Shown here: piece by piece, positions 16,880 to 24,419 of the stretch
Position numbering within the stretch: the stretch's first letter is position 1
Layout of the letters: each line of letters begins with the position of its first letter
DNA from: Gaiellasilicea sp963829845
Lineage (GTDB): Bacteria > Actinomycetota > Thermoleophilia > Gaiellales > Gaiellaceae
Assembly: GCA_963829845.1 (NCBI GenBank)
Contig: CAWHKD010000012.1
Coordinates: forward strand, 230,584 to 294,583
Direction: 5' to 3'
DNA: 64,000 bases
Translations under genes and position numbers: made by a program
Notes under the pieces: model-generated
What the model was told of the DNA's origin: nothing
Database searches by the model: none
The model's input: only the letters and a program-made list of their open reading frames with translations

Positions 16880-17841
16880 GAGGGACGCTCGACGAGCACG
16901 TGGTCGCGAGCGAGGCGCTTCGCGGCAACCCGCTCGGCGACCCGCACGAGCGGCAGCTCTGGGTCTACACGCCGCCGTCCTATTCCGATGGGCCTGCGGT
17001 CTACGTTCTCCAGGGCTTCACCGGGCAGCTCGACATGTGGCGTAACCGCGCTGCCTTCCGCCCGACCTTCCTCGAGCTGCTCGACCACGCCGACATCGAC
17101 GCGCGCGTCGTCTTCGTCGACGCCTGGACCTCGGTCGGCGGCTCGCAGTTCGTCGACTCGGCCGGCAGCGGCCGCTACCACACCTACATCTGCGACGAGA
17201 TCGTCCCGTTCGTCGACGCGCGCTACGACACGACGGGCTTCCGCGGCGTCGCCGGCAAGTCGAGCGGGGGGCAGGGAGCGGCGGTGACGGCAATGCTCCG
17301 ACCCGATCTCTTCCAGGGCTTCGCCAGTCACGCCGGCGGTGGGTTGTTCGAGGTCTCGATCCGGCCGTTCTTCCGCGTCGCGGCGCGACGGCTGCGCGAC
17401 GCGTACGGCGGCTCGATCGAGCGCTTCCTCGAGGACCTCCGCACCGGTCCGGCGCCGCTCGCACACCCTGACGACCTGCACATCCTGCTCCAGTGGGGCT
17501 TCTCGGCGGCCTACTCCGCCGACGAGGACGGGACGATCCGGCTTCCCTTTGACATCGCAACCGCGCAGGTGATCCCAGGGCTCTGGGAGCGCTGGCTCGA
17601 ATGGGACTACCCGACACTGGTGCCGCGCCACGCCGACGCGCTCCGAGGGATGCGCGCGATCTACGTCGACGTCGGCACCCGCGACGAGTGGTATCTCGAT
17701 CTGACCGCCGCGTGGATCCGCCGCGAACTGGCGGCGCTCGGCGTCCCCGACCTGCATGTGGAGCTCTTCGACGCGACGCATCTCGCGATCGAGTACCGCT
17801 ATCCGATCGGGCTGCGCTACCTCGCCGACCGGCTCCGCTAG
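16876..17841 (+). CDS. alpha/beta-hydrolase, esterase D / enterochelin-esterase-like
   Basis: A 321-residue cytosolic serine hydrolase. The nucleophile elbow is GKSSGGQGA (serine at ~132); likely triad partners are the aspartate in DVGTRDEWYLD (~267) and the histidine in DATHLAIEY (~299). The N-terminal strand RQLWVYTPPSY and oxyanion-side YVLQGFTGQLDMW fit the Fes/IroE/S-formylglutathione-hydrolase group. The ATG overlaps the transporter stop, making a three-gene operon. It converges on ychF with a 4-bp overlap. Confidence 0.82.
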   Translation: MRGTLDEHVVASEALRGNPLGDPHERQLWVYTPPSYSDGPAVYVLQGFTGQLDMWRNRAAFRPTFLELLDHADIDARVVFVDAWTSVGGSQFVDSAGSGRYHTYICDEIVPFVDARYDTTGFRGVAGKSSGGQGAAVTAMLRPDLFQGFASHAGGGLFEVSIRPFFRVAARRLRDAYGGSIERFLEDLRTGPAPLAHPDDLHILLQWGFSAAYSADEDGTIRLPFDIATAQVIPGLWERWLEWDYPTLVPRHADALRGMRAIYVDVGTRDEWYLDLTAAWIRRELAALGVPDLHVELFDATHLAIEYRYPIGLRYLADRLR

Positions 17842-18758
17842 ACGTTGAAGCGGATGTTCAGGACATCGCCGTCCTGGACCGCGTAGGTCTTGCCCTCGAG
17901 CCGCTGGGTGCCGCGCTTCGACGCCTCCCCATGCGAGCCTGCGGCGAGCAGATCCTGAGTCGAGATCGTCTCGCAGCGGATGAAGCCGCGCGCGATGTCG
18001 GAGTGGATCGACGCCGCCGCCTCCAGCGCCGTCTGCCCGCGGCGGAGCGTCCACGCGCGCGTCTCCTTCTCGCCGGCGGTGAAGAACGTGATCAGGTCGA
18101 GGGCGTCGCGGAGCCGCCGCACCACCTCGTCCAGCGCCGAGGGACCTTCGCGGTACTCGGCGGCCTCGGCCTCGGACATCTCCGCAAGCTCGGCCTCGAG
18201 TTGCAGGTCGATTCCGTCCGGTCCGTTCTCGACGGCGAGTAGCGGCTTCGTGGTCAGCGGCTCGAGCTCCGCGGGCAGCTCGCCGGGGAAGTCTCGGAGC
18301 GTATGCCCGGCATCCAGGTGCGCGAGCAGCGCCTGCAGCTGCTCGACCTCCCTGCGCAGCGACGCGTCCCCCGACTTGGCCTGTTTTTCGACGCGCTCGA
18401 GGCGGCGCTCGACGTGGTCGCGGTCGGCGACCAGCAGCTCCAGTTCCACTGTCTCCAGGTCGCTGCTGGGATCCGCACCGGTCGAGAAGCCGTCGGCGAC
18501 AGCGAGGATCGCGTCGACCTGGCGCAGTCCGCCGAGCAGTGCCGGCCCCGTCCCAGGGACGTCGACGACGCGAATCGTCGCGGGCGTGATCTTGCGGGCG
18601 CCGACGAGCGCGGCGAGCTGCTCGAGCCGGTCGTCCGCGATCGACGCCATGCCGACGTTCTCCTTGCCGAAGCCGGCGCCACCCGTCTTCGTGAGTGCGG
18701 TGAACAGCGTCGTCTTGCCCGCGCCCGGCAGGCCGACGATCCCGACCTCGAGCGCCAC
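17838..18758 (-). CDS. ychF: YchF-like Obg-family GTPase/ATPase, reduced form
   Basis: Relative of the ribosome-associated ATPase YchF/OLA1, 306 residues instead of ~363. The P-loop is GLPGAGKTTLF rather than the usual GLPNVGKST; the switch/G3 region is VVDVPGTGPALLGGLRQVD, missing the long stretch that normally links G2 and G3; a coiled-coil segment follows (~110-165) and then a TGS-type C-terminus (ITFFTAGEKETRAWTL, GFIRCETIST, YAVQDGDVLNIRFNV). The C-terminal half is convincing, the G domain is degenerate. Start GTG at 18758. Confidence 0.8.
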   Translation of the reverse strand: MALEVGIVGLPGAGKTTLFTALTKTGGAGFGKENVGMASIADDRLEQLAALVGARKITPATIRVVDVPGTGPALLGGLRQVDAILAVADGFSTGADPSSDLETVELELLVADRDHVERRLERVEKQAKSGDASLRREVEQLQALLAHLDAGHTLRDFPGELPAELEPLTTKPLLAVENGPDGIDLQLEAELAEMSEAEAAEYREGPSALDEVVRRLRDALDLITFFTAGEKETRAWTLRRGQTALEAAASIHSDIARGFIRCETISTQDLLAAGSHGEASKRGTQRLEGKTYAVQDGDVLNIRFNV

Positions 18759-18772
18759 CTAGCGGCCCCTGA

Positions 18773-18802
18773 CCGGCTGCGCCTCCCGGCCGGCGCAGCC
18801 GG
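18773..18802. repeat. perfect 11-bp inverted repeat between sigma gene and ychF
   Basis: CCGGCTGCGCC (18773-18783) and GGCGCAGCCGG (18792-18802) flank an 8-base loop. A stable hairpin would form in the transcript between the sigma factor gene and ychF. There is no T tract; it could be a terminator or an RNA-processing/stability element. Confidence 0.55.
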
Positions 18803-18846
18803 CCTCCGGCTCAGCCTCGCGTCGCCTACGCACCGCGAGCGCCACG

Positions 18847-19449
18847 TCAGGTACCGCTAGGACCCGCGTCGGACTCATCACCGTCAGCGCCCGAGATCTG
18901 CTTCTGCAGCGAGACGAGCGCGCGGTGCTGCAGCGACTTGACCGCGCCCTCGGACTTGTCGAGGATCGTCGCCGCCTCGCCGTTCGAGAAGTTGAAGACG
19001 AACTTGAGCGTCAGCACCTGCTGCTGCTCCTGTGAGAGCGAGTCGATCAGCTCCAGCATCGACTGGCGGCCGATCGACTGGAACGCCTCGTCCTCCGCCG
19101 AGCGCTCCTCGGAGCCGTGCGGCTCGGGCACCTCGTCCTCCGGCTGCCAGCGCTTGTTCGCGCGGAAATGGTCCATCGAGAGGTTGTGCGCGATCCGGAA
19201 GAGCCAGGCCGAGAACGGGGCGGACTGGAAGCGGAACTTCCCGATCGACTCGAGCATGCGCATGAATGTCTGCGTGGTCAGGTCCTCGGCGTCGTGTCGG
19301 TTGCCGACGGTCATGTGCAGGTAGCTGTAGATCCGGTCGAAATGGATCAGGTACAGCTCCTCGAGCGCGGCGCGCTCGCCCTGCTGCCCGCGCTCGACGA
19401 GCTTGCGGATCTCGGCTGCGGACGGTCCCTTCTGCTGTGTGTCGGTCAC
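18847..19449 (-). CDS. RNA polymerase sigma-70 factor, ECF type
   Basis: A 200-residue alternative sigma factor. Region 2 is at ~25-95 (LYLIHFDRIYSYLHMTVGN, DAEDLTTQTFMRMLESIG, AWLFRIAHNLSMDHFRANKR) and region 4 at ~135-190 (LSQEQQQVLTLKFVFNFSN, EAATILDKSEGAVKSLQHRA). The GTG at 19449 gives the expected N-terminus; the frame upstream is shadow. No anti-sigma gene is adjacent. The gene follows a small conserved protein and the epimerase on the same strand, probably in one operon. Confidence 0.85.
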   Translation of the reverse strand: MTDTQQKGPSAAEIRKLVERGQQGERAALEELYLIHFDRIYSYLHMTVGNRHDAEDLTTQTFMRMLESIGKFRFQSAPFSAWLFRIAHNLSMDHFRANKRWQPEDEVPEPHGSEERSAEDEAFQSIGRQSMLELIDSLSQEQQQVLTLKFVFNFSNGEAATILDKSEGAVKSLQHRALVSLQKQISGADGDESDAGPSGT

Positions 19450-19466
19450 CGAGAGAGAAGGTGCCC

Positions 19467-19694
19467 CTAGGCGCCAAAACCCACGCGCGACTCCCGCGCG
19501 TAGCGCTTCATGTAGACGACCCGGCCGAGCACGACCGTGTAGCGGCCGTCGCTCGCGTCGAGCATCATCGACCCTGCCTGCTCGGTGGCCAGCGCGCGTT
19601 CGAGCTCGTCCGCTCCCTTGACGGTCACGGTCGCGCCCATGATCTGGCCCCCGTCGAAGCACAGCTCGACGCGGACGGAATCGGCTTCAGTCAA
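19467..19694 (-). CDS. small conserved protein, possibly DUF3107-like
   Basis: A 75-residue protein beginning at a TTG that overlaps the epimerase stop by 8 bp. Two strands, a helix (KGADELERALATEQ) and a final pair of strands (GRYTVVLGRVVYMKRYAR) suggest a small alpha/beta fold similar in outline to actinobacterial DUF3107; this match is weak. It sits 17 bp before the sigma factor gene, so it may be co-expressed with it. No signal peptide. Confidence 0.55.
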   Translation of the reverse strand: MTEADSVRVELCFDGGQIMGATVTVKGADELERALATEQAGSMMLDASDGRYTVVLGRVVYMKRYARESRVGFGA

Positions 19695-20091
19695 CGGACA
19701 CCACCTCCGTGAGGACGCCGTGGACGGCGTCGGGATGGACAAAAGCGACCTGGAGCCCGAAGAGGCCTGCCCGAGGCTCTGCGTCGATCAGATCCGCACC
19801 CGCGGCGGAGAGCCGGTCGAGCTCCGCCTGGACGTCGTCGACCTCGTAGGCGACGTGGTGCATGCCCGGGCCGCGCTTGGCGAGAAACTTGCCGACCGGC
19901 GTTTCGTCCCCGAGCGGCGCAAGCAGTTCGACGCGGCTCGCGCCGACGAGCACGGCCGCCGCCTCGACCCCCTGGTCGTCGACCTGCGCCCGGTGCTCGA
20001 GCTCGCCGCCGAAGAGACGCGCGTACGTGTCGACAGCCTCGTCCAGGTCGTGGACGGCGACGCCGAGATGGTGGATGCCGCGAGCGCGCAC
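19687..20091 (-). CDS. mce: methylmalonyl-CoA epimerase
   Basis: Vicinal oxygen chelate enzyme of 134 residues that interconverts (2R)- and (2S)-methylmalonyl-CoA in propionyl-CoA metabolism. Metal ligands are visible in GIHHLGVAVHDLDEA (His), GPGMHHVAYEVDDV (His) and the terminal HGVLTEVV (Glu); GASRVELLAPLGDETPVGKF is typical. Start GTG at 20091 with a leaderless -10 box 7 nt upstream. It could link to MmsA in this window, whose product from methylmalonate semialdehyde is propionyl-CoA. Confidence 0.9.
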   Translation of the reverse strand: MRARGIHHLGVAVHDLDEAVDTYARLFGGELEHRAQVDDQGVEAAAVLVGASRVELLAPLGDETPVGKFLAKRGPGMHHVAYEVDDVQAELDRLSAAGADLIDAEPRAGLFGLQVAFVHPDAVHGVLTEVVSVD

Positions 20092-20098
20092 GGCACCG

Positions 20099-20104
20099 AT
20101 GCTA
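20099..20104 (-). promoter_or_regulatory. -10 box of a leaderless promoter for mce
   Basis: On the minus strand TAGCAT ends 7 nt before the GTG at 20091; it lies within 20 bp of the stop of the upstream protease gene. Confidence 0.45.
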
Positions 20105-20109
20105 CCCGC

Positions 20110-21618
20110 CTAGTTCTCGACCGCCCGGACCGTACCGACGGTCTCCGAGGCCCGTGACTCGGGCTCGATCGTGCCGAGCAGCTCCTTCAGCTCTTCACGG
20201 GAGAGCGTCTCGCGCTCGAGGAGCTGGACGGCGAGCCGGTCGAGCGAGACGCGGTGCTTCACGAGCAGCCGCTGTGCCTCCTCGTACGCGTGGTCGGTGA
20301 GGCGGGCCTGCTCGGAGTCGCGAAGGCGCTTCGTCTCCTCGGAGAGGGCGTAGTTGTCTGCGCGCATCGTCCGCGAGGGGGAGGCCTCGGACATGCCGAA
20401 CTCGAAGACCATCGCCCGAGCGATCTCGGTCACCTTCTCGAGATCGTTCGCGGCGCCGTTGGTGACGCGGCCGAAGACGACCTGCTCGGCTGCGCGTCCG
20501 CCGAGGGCGATCTTCATCACGTCGATGAACTCCTCCTTCGTGTGCAGGTAGCGCTCCTCCATCGGCAGGTAGTAGGCATAGCCGAGTGCGTCACCGCGTC
20601 CGACGATCGTCACCTTCTGGATCGGGAGCAGGTCGCCCATCATGTAGGCGATCAGGGCGTGCCCGGCCTCGTGGTAGGCGAGGATCCGCTTCTCCTTCTC
20701 GGTGACGACGCGCCGCTGCTGCATGCCGGCGATCACGCGTTCCATCGCCCCCTCGAAGTCCTCCATCAGGATCGTCGTCCGCTCCTGGCGACCGGCGAAG
20801 ATCGCAGCCTCGTTGCAGAGGTTGGCGAGGTCGGCGCCCGTGAGGCCTGAGGTCTGGCGCGCGATCTGGGACAGCTCGACTTCGGCTGCGAGCGGTTTTC
20901 CGCGCGTGTGCACCTGCAGAATCGCCTCGCGGCCGTTCAGGTCCGGCGGCGAGACGAGTACCTGGCGGTCGAAGCGGCCCGGCCGGAGCAGCGCCGGATC
21001 GAGGTCCTGGAGTCGGTTGGAGGCGCCCATCACGATCACCTGGGCGCCCTCGTCGAACCCGTCGAGCTCGACGAGCAGCTGGTTCAGCGTCTGGTCGTGC
21101 TCACGGTGGAAGCCGCCGCCCTGGCGGGCGGTGCCGACGGCGTCGAGCTCGTCGATGAAGACGATCGCCGGCGCGTTCTTGCGTGCCTCTTCGAAGAGCT
21201 TGCGGATGCGGGAGGCGCCGAGGCCGGCGAACATCTCCACGAACGCCGAGGCGCTCTGCGAGTAGAACTTCGCGCCGGACTCCTTTGCAACCGCCTTGGC
21301 GAGGAGCGTCTTGCCGGTGCCGGGCGGCCCATAGAGCAGGATCCCCTTCGGCACCCGGGCGCCGAGGCGCTGGAACCGCTTCGGGTGGCGAAGGAAGTCG
21401 ACGACCTCCTGTAGCTCGGCCTTCGCCTCCTCGACGCCGGCGACGTCGGCCCATGAAACGGAGGAGCTCGCGCTCGCCTCCAGCTTGGCCGGCTTCACGC
21501 GCGGCATGTACTGGAGCGTGCGCCAGAGCAGATAGATGATCAGGCCGAAGAAGATCAACGGCAGCCACGTCAACGCGTAGCTGCCAACCTGATCAAGAAA
21601 TTCCCCCACGTCCGGCAT
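20110..21618 (-). CDS. FtsH-like membrane AAA+ zinc protease with shortened N-terminus
   Basis: A 502-residue ATP-dependent metalloprotease. Order: a single membrane helix at residues ~14-32 (ALTWLPLIFFGLIIYLLW); AAA+ module with DVAGVEEAKAEL, Walker A GPPGTGKT, Walker B IVFIDELDAVG and second-region arginines LRPGRFDRQV; then the zinc site YHEAGHALIAYM and the third-ligand region. Standard FtsH is ~640 residues with two membrane helices and a periplasmic domain; both the first helix and that domain are missing, so this is a paralogous short form. The ATG has an AGGAG ribosome-binding site. Confidence 0.9.
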   Translation of the reverse strand: MPDVGEFLDQVGSYALTWLPLIFFGLIIYLLWRTLQYMPRVKPAKLEASASSSVSWADVAGVEEAKAELQEVVDFLRHPKRFQRLGARVPKGILLYGPPGTGKTLLAKAVAKESGAKFYSQSASAFVEMFAGLGASRIRKLFEEARKNAPAIVFIDELDAVGTARQGGGFHREHDQTLNQLLVELDGFDEGAQVIVMGASNRLQDLDPALLRPGRFDRQVLVSPPDLNGREAILQVHTRGKPLAAEVELSQIARQTSGLTGADLANLCNEAAIFAGRQERTTILMEDFEGAMERVIAGMQQRRVVTEKEKRILAYHEAGHALIAYMMGDLLPIQKVTIVGRGDALGYAYYLPMEERYLHTKEEFIDVMKIALGGRAAEQVVFGRVTNGAANDLEKVTEIARAMVFEFGMSEASPSRTMRADNYALSEETKRLRDSEQARLTDHAYEEAQRLLVKHRVSLDRLAVQLLERETLSREELKELLGTIEPESRASETVGTVRAVEN

Positions 21619-21658
21619 CCACGCTCCTATCGGCAGCAGGTGCGAAAGCCTGTAGTGG

Positions 21659-22201
21659 CTATCGGCGAACTGCCAGAATCGCTGCCGATCCCGGTGTCGT
21701 CAAGATCTCCGTCGCGGCCAGGTCCGGTCGGCCGAGCCAGAACTCGCGCACGGGATCGGATCCCGCGAAACCCGGCGTCAGGTCATCGAGCACAGCGATT
21801 CCGCCCGGCGCGAGCAGCCCGGCGACGAGCTCGCCGTCGGCTTGCGGTCGCTGGCGCTTCGTCGCGTCGAAGAAGACGAGATCGAACGGCGCCTCGGGTG
21901 GCAGCAGCTCGCGCCAGTCGCCCTCGAGGACGTGCACGTTGTCGTCGGCGGCGAAGAGCTCGCGTGCGGCCGACGCCCGGGAGCTGTCGATCTCCGTCGT
22001 GAAGAACGGCGTCTGCGGCGGTAGCGCCGACACGATCCAGGCGGCCCCGACGCAGGTTCCGGTCCCGATCTCGGCGAGGCGCGCGCGGCCGCGTGAGGCG
22101 GCGAGGACGTGGAGCAGCCGGCCGACCTCGGGCCGGCAGGAGCGCTCGAAACCGAGGCGCTCGGTCAGCGCGAGCGCCATCTCGACGAGCGGCGGAACCA
22201 C
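21659..22201 (-). CDS. class I SAM-dependent O-methyltransferase
   Basis: A 180-residue methyltransferase of the catechol/caffeoyl-CoA O-methyltransferase type. Motif I is LAEIGTGTCVGAAWI, the acidic loop FFTTEIDSSRA follows, then FDLVFFDATKRQRP (metal-binding aspartate region) and GGIAVLDDLTPG. Substrate unknown. The GTG start is supported by a leaderless -10 box whose sequence overlaps the -10 box of the divergent hydrolase. Confidence 0.82.
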   Translation of the reverse strand: MVPPLVEMALALTERLGFERSCRPEVGRLLHVLAASRGRARLAEIGTGTCVGAAWIVSALPPQTPFFTTEIDSSRASAARELFAADDNVHVLEGDWRELLPPEAPFDLVFFDATKRQRPQADGELVAGLLAPGGIAVLDDLTPGFAGSDPVREFWLGRPDLAATEILTTPGSAAILAVRR

Positions 22202-22206
22202 GTTCC

Positions 22207-22212
22207 TAGACT
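22207..22212 (+). promoter_or_regulatory. -10 box of a leaderless promoter for the cysteine hydrolase
   Basis: TAGACT ends 6 nt before the GTG at 22219. It overlaps the minus-strand box at 22208-22213, so polymerase cannot use both at once. Confidence 0.6.
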
Positions 22213-22213
22213 A
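22208..22213 (-). promoter_or_regulatory. -10 box of a leaderless promoter for the O-methyltransferase
   Basis: On the minus strand TAGTCT ends 6 nt before the GTG at 22201, shifted by one base from the plus-strand box. Confidence 0.6.
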
Positions 22214-22218
22214 CTGTG

Positions 22219-23253
22219 GTGCTTCCGACTCCTCCGCACTGGAACCCCGATCGCGTCGGCGAGGTCTGGCGCGTCGACTACGCGTCGCGATTCGAGGACG
22301 CCGAGCGCTGGCGCGCCGAGCAATCGATCGAGCCGGCGGCGGACGACCGGTTCCGGATCGCCCTCGTCGTCGTCGACATGCAGAACACGTTCTGCTCACC
22401 GGGCTTCGAGCTCTTCGTCGCCGGGCGCTCGGGGACAGGGGCGCTCGACGACGCACGCCGGGTCTGCGAGTTCGTTTATCGCAACCTCGGCTCGCTCACG
22501 CAGATCGTGCCCACGCTCGACACCCACCAGGCGCTCCAGATCTTCCACCGCACGCTGCTGATCGACGGCGAAGGCCAGCACCCGGAGCCCTTCACGCTCG
22601 TCACCGCTGGGGACGTCGAGGCGGGGCGCTGGCAGATCAATCCGCTCGCCGCGGCCGGTCTCGGGCTCGATCCCGACTACGCCGCGGAGCACCTTCGCTA
22701 CTACACGAAGACGCTCGAGCAGGGCGGCAAGTACAACCTCACGATCTGGCCGTTCCACGCGATGCTGGGCGGGATCGGCCACGCGCTCGTCTCCGCGCTC
22801 GAGGAGGCGCTCTTCTTCCACTCGGTCGTGCGCAACGCGCCGCTCGACTTCCAGCCGAAGGGCGACAACGCCCTGACCGAGCACTACTCGATGCTCGGCC
22901 CCGAGGTCGAGGACGATCTCGAGGGCGAGCCGCTCGGCCGGCGCAACCAGCCGCTGATCGAACGGCTGCTCCAGTACGACGCGGTCGTGATCGCCGGCGA
23001 GGCCAAGAGCCACTGCGTCGCCTGGACGATCGAGGACCTGCTCTCCGACCCGAACGTGCAGGAGCGCGGGCTCGAGGAGAAGGTCTACCTGCTCGAGGAC
23101 TGCACCTCGTCGGTCGTTGTCCCCGGCTCCGTCGACTACACCGACGAGGCCGACGGGCACTTCGCCCGCTTCGCCGAGTCCGGCGCGCACGTCGTCCGCT
23201 CCGACCAGCCGCTGACCGAGTGGCCCGGCGTCGTCGGCGAGTCGCTGTCCTAG
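22219..23253 (+). CDS. isochorismatase-like cysteine hydrolase (nicotinamidase-like)
   Basis: A 344-residue cysteine hydrolase, longer than the ~200 residues of most isochorismatase-fold enzymes. The catalytic aspartate is in VVVDMQNTFCSPG (~56), and the nucleophile cysteine in AGEAKSHCVAWTIEDL (~263); an insertion of about 80 residues lies between the usual strands. It faces pncB, which turns nicotinate into NaMN, so nicotinamide deamidation is a reasonable inference but not shown. Of two adjacent GTGs (22216, 22219), the second fits the 6-nt spacing from the -10 box. Confidence 0.78.
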   Translation: MLPTPPHWNPDRVGEVWRVDYASRFEDAERWRAEQSIEPAADDRFRIALVVVDMQNTFCSPGFELFVAGRSGTGALDDARRVCEFVYRNLGSLTQIVPTLDTHQALQIFHRTLLIDGEGQHPEPFTLVTAGDVEAGRWQINPLAAAGLGLDPDYAAEHLRYYTKTLEQGGKYNLTIWPFHAMLGGIGHALVSALEEALFFHSVVRNAPLDFQPKGDNALTEHYSMLGPEVEDDLEGEPLGRRNQPLIERLLQYDAVVIAGEAKSHCVAWTIEDLLSDPNVQERGLEEKVYLLEDCTSSVVVPGSVDYTDEADGHFARFAESGAHVVRSDQPLTEWPGVVGESLS

Positions 23254-23264
23254 CTGCGCAAGAT

Positions 23265-23288
23265 GAGCATCCGCCAGAGCGGATACTC
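23265..23288. terminator. hairpin between convergent genes, probable terminator
   Basis: GAGCATCCGC and GCGGATACTC flank a four-base CAGA-type loop: a 10-bp stem with one mismatch, just after the stop of the cysteine hydrolase. No T tract. Confidence 0.5.
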
Positions 23289-23309
23289 AGCGCGCGAAGA
23301 TCCCTGAAG

Positions 23310-23326
23310 GGGCCGCTTTGCGGCCC
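23310..23326. terminator. second hairpin, probable terminator for pncB
   Basis: GGGCCGC-TTT-GCGGCCC is a perfect 7-bp stem with a 3-base loop, immediately beyond the pncB stop on the minus strand. No T tract. Confidence 0.5.
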
Positions 23327-23330
23327 GCCG

Positions 23331-24419
23331 CTAAGGGACGAGCTCGAGCCGCGCGTTCGGGCGGAACCGTCGGCCGACCTTCGCCGAGGGGCGTCCGTCC
23401 GTCATGACGATGTCGGCCGTGAAGTCGTTCTGGCCGCGAATCAGCGACGAGCCGATCCCGTAGGCATCCACCGGCACGCTGAGGCGCTCGAACGCCTCGA
23501 TCTTGCCGACCGTGAAGCCGCCGGAGGCGACGATCCGCACCCGCTCGAACCCATCCGCGTCGAGCGCATCCCGCACCTTGCGCACGAGGCGCTCGTTGAC
23601 CCCGCGCGGATCGAAGTCTCCCATCTCGTTCCACAGCGAGCGGTCGACGAGCTGGCCGGACGTGTCGAGCCGGACGCCCCAGAGCCGCGGGCCGAGGGCG
23701 CGCGCGACCTCGAGTGCGGTCCGGACGGAGTCGTTCTCGAAGTCGACGAGGACGACGATGTTCATGTCCTCGCTCGCCCACTCGGCGAACTTCGTCGCGG
23801 CGAGAACGGTGTTGCCGCCGTACGAGGCGATCAGCGCGTGCGGCACCGTGCCGACGCCGCGGCCGCCCCACCACGACGCCTGCGCGTCCGAGGTGACGCC
23901 GATCTCCGCCCCGACCATCGCCCCGGCGACGTAGGCCGCGTAGCCGTCGCCGGTCTGGACGCGGTGGTGGTCGTGTCGGGCCGGCATGAAGATGATCGGT
24001 TTCCCGTTCGCCGCCTCGACGACGCGCGCCGTGTTCGTCGTGATCAGCGTGCGCCGTGTCAGCACGCCCAGGTAGACGGTCTCGAGGTGGGCGAAGAGCG
24101 TGTAGTCGCCCTCGATCGTCATCGCCGTCTCCCACGGCTGGACGCGGTCGCCGTCGCGGAGCGCGTGCACCGTCAGCGCATCCCAGTCGTCGGAGCAGAG
24201 CTTGAGGATCGCGATCGCCTCGTCGACGCCGCCCAGCATCGCCTGGTTGCGCTGGAAGACCTGCATCACGACGCGCGGGTGGCGGCCGTCCCGGAGCAGT
24301 GTCTCTCGCGTGTGGTTGAAGTAGGCGTCGGTGTAGTAGCCCTCCCGCATCTTCTCGACCGGCAGGTCGAAGATCTCGGGCGGAAGGCGGTGGGGCTTAG
24401 CTCCCTGCTCGGTCGCCAT
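23331..24419 (-). CDS. pncB: nicotinate phosphoribosyltransferase
   Basis: Cytosolic enzyme of the Preiss-Handler NAD salvage route: nicotinate plus PRPP to nicotinate mononucleotide, 362 residues. Family blocks: EGYYTDAYFNHTRETLL at the N-terminus, TLITTNTARVVEAANGKP, FMPARHDHHR, VGTVPHALIASYGG, GVRLDTSGQLVDRS and RIVASGGFTVGKIEAFE. The start overlaps the end of the DUF1385 gene by 23 bp, so the two are co-transcribed. It converges with a nicotinamidase-like gene. Confidence 0.9.
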   Translation of the reverse strand: MATEQGAKPHRLPPEIFDLPVEKMREGYYTDAYFNHTRETLLRDGRHPRVVMQVFQRNQAMLGGVDEAIAILKLCSDDWDALTVHALRDGDRVQPWETAMTIEGDYTLFAHLETVYLGVLTRRTLITTNTARVVEAANGKPIIFMPARHDHHRVQTGDGYAAYVAGAMVGAEIGVTSDAQASWWGGRGVGTVPHALIASYGGNTVLAATKFAEWASEDMNIVVLVDFENDSVRTALEVARALGPRLWGVRLDTSGQLVDRSLWNEMGDFDPRGVNERLVRKVRDALDADGFERVRIVASGGFTVGKIEAFERLSVPVDAYGIGSSLIRGQNDFTADIVMTDGRPSAKVGRRFRPNARLELVP

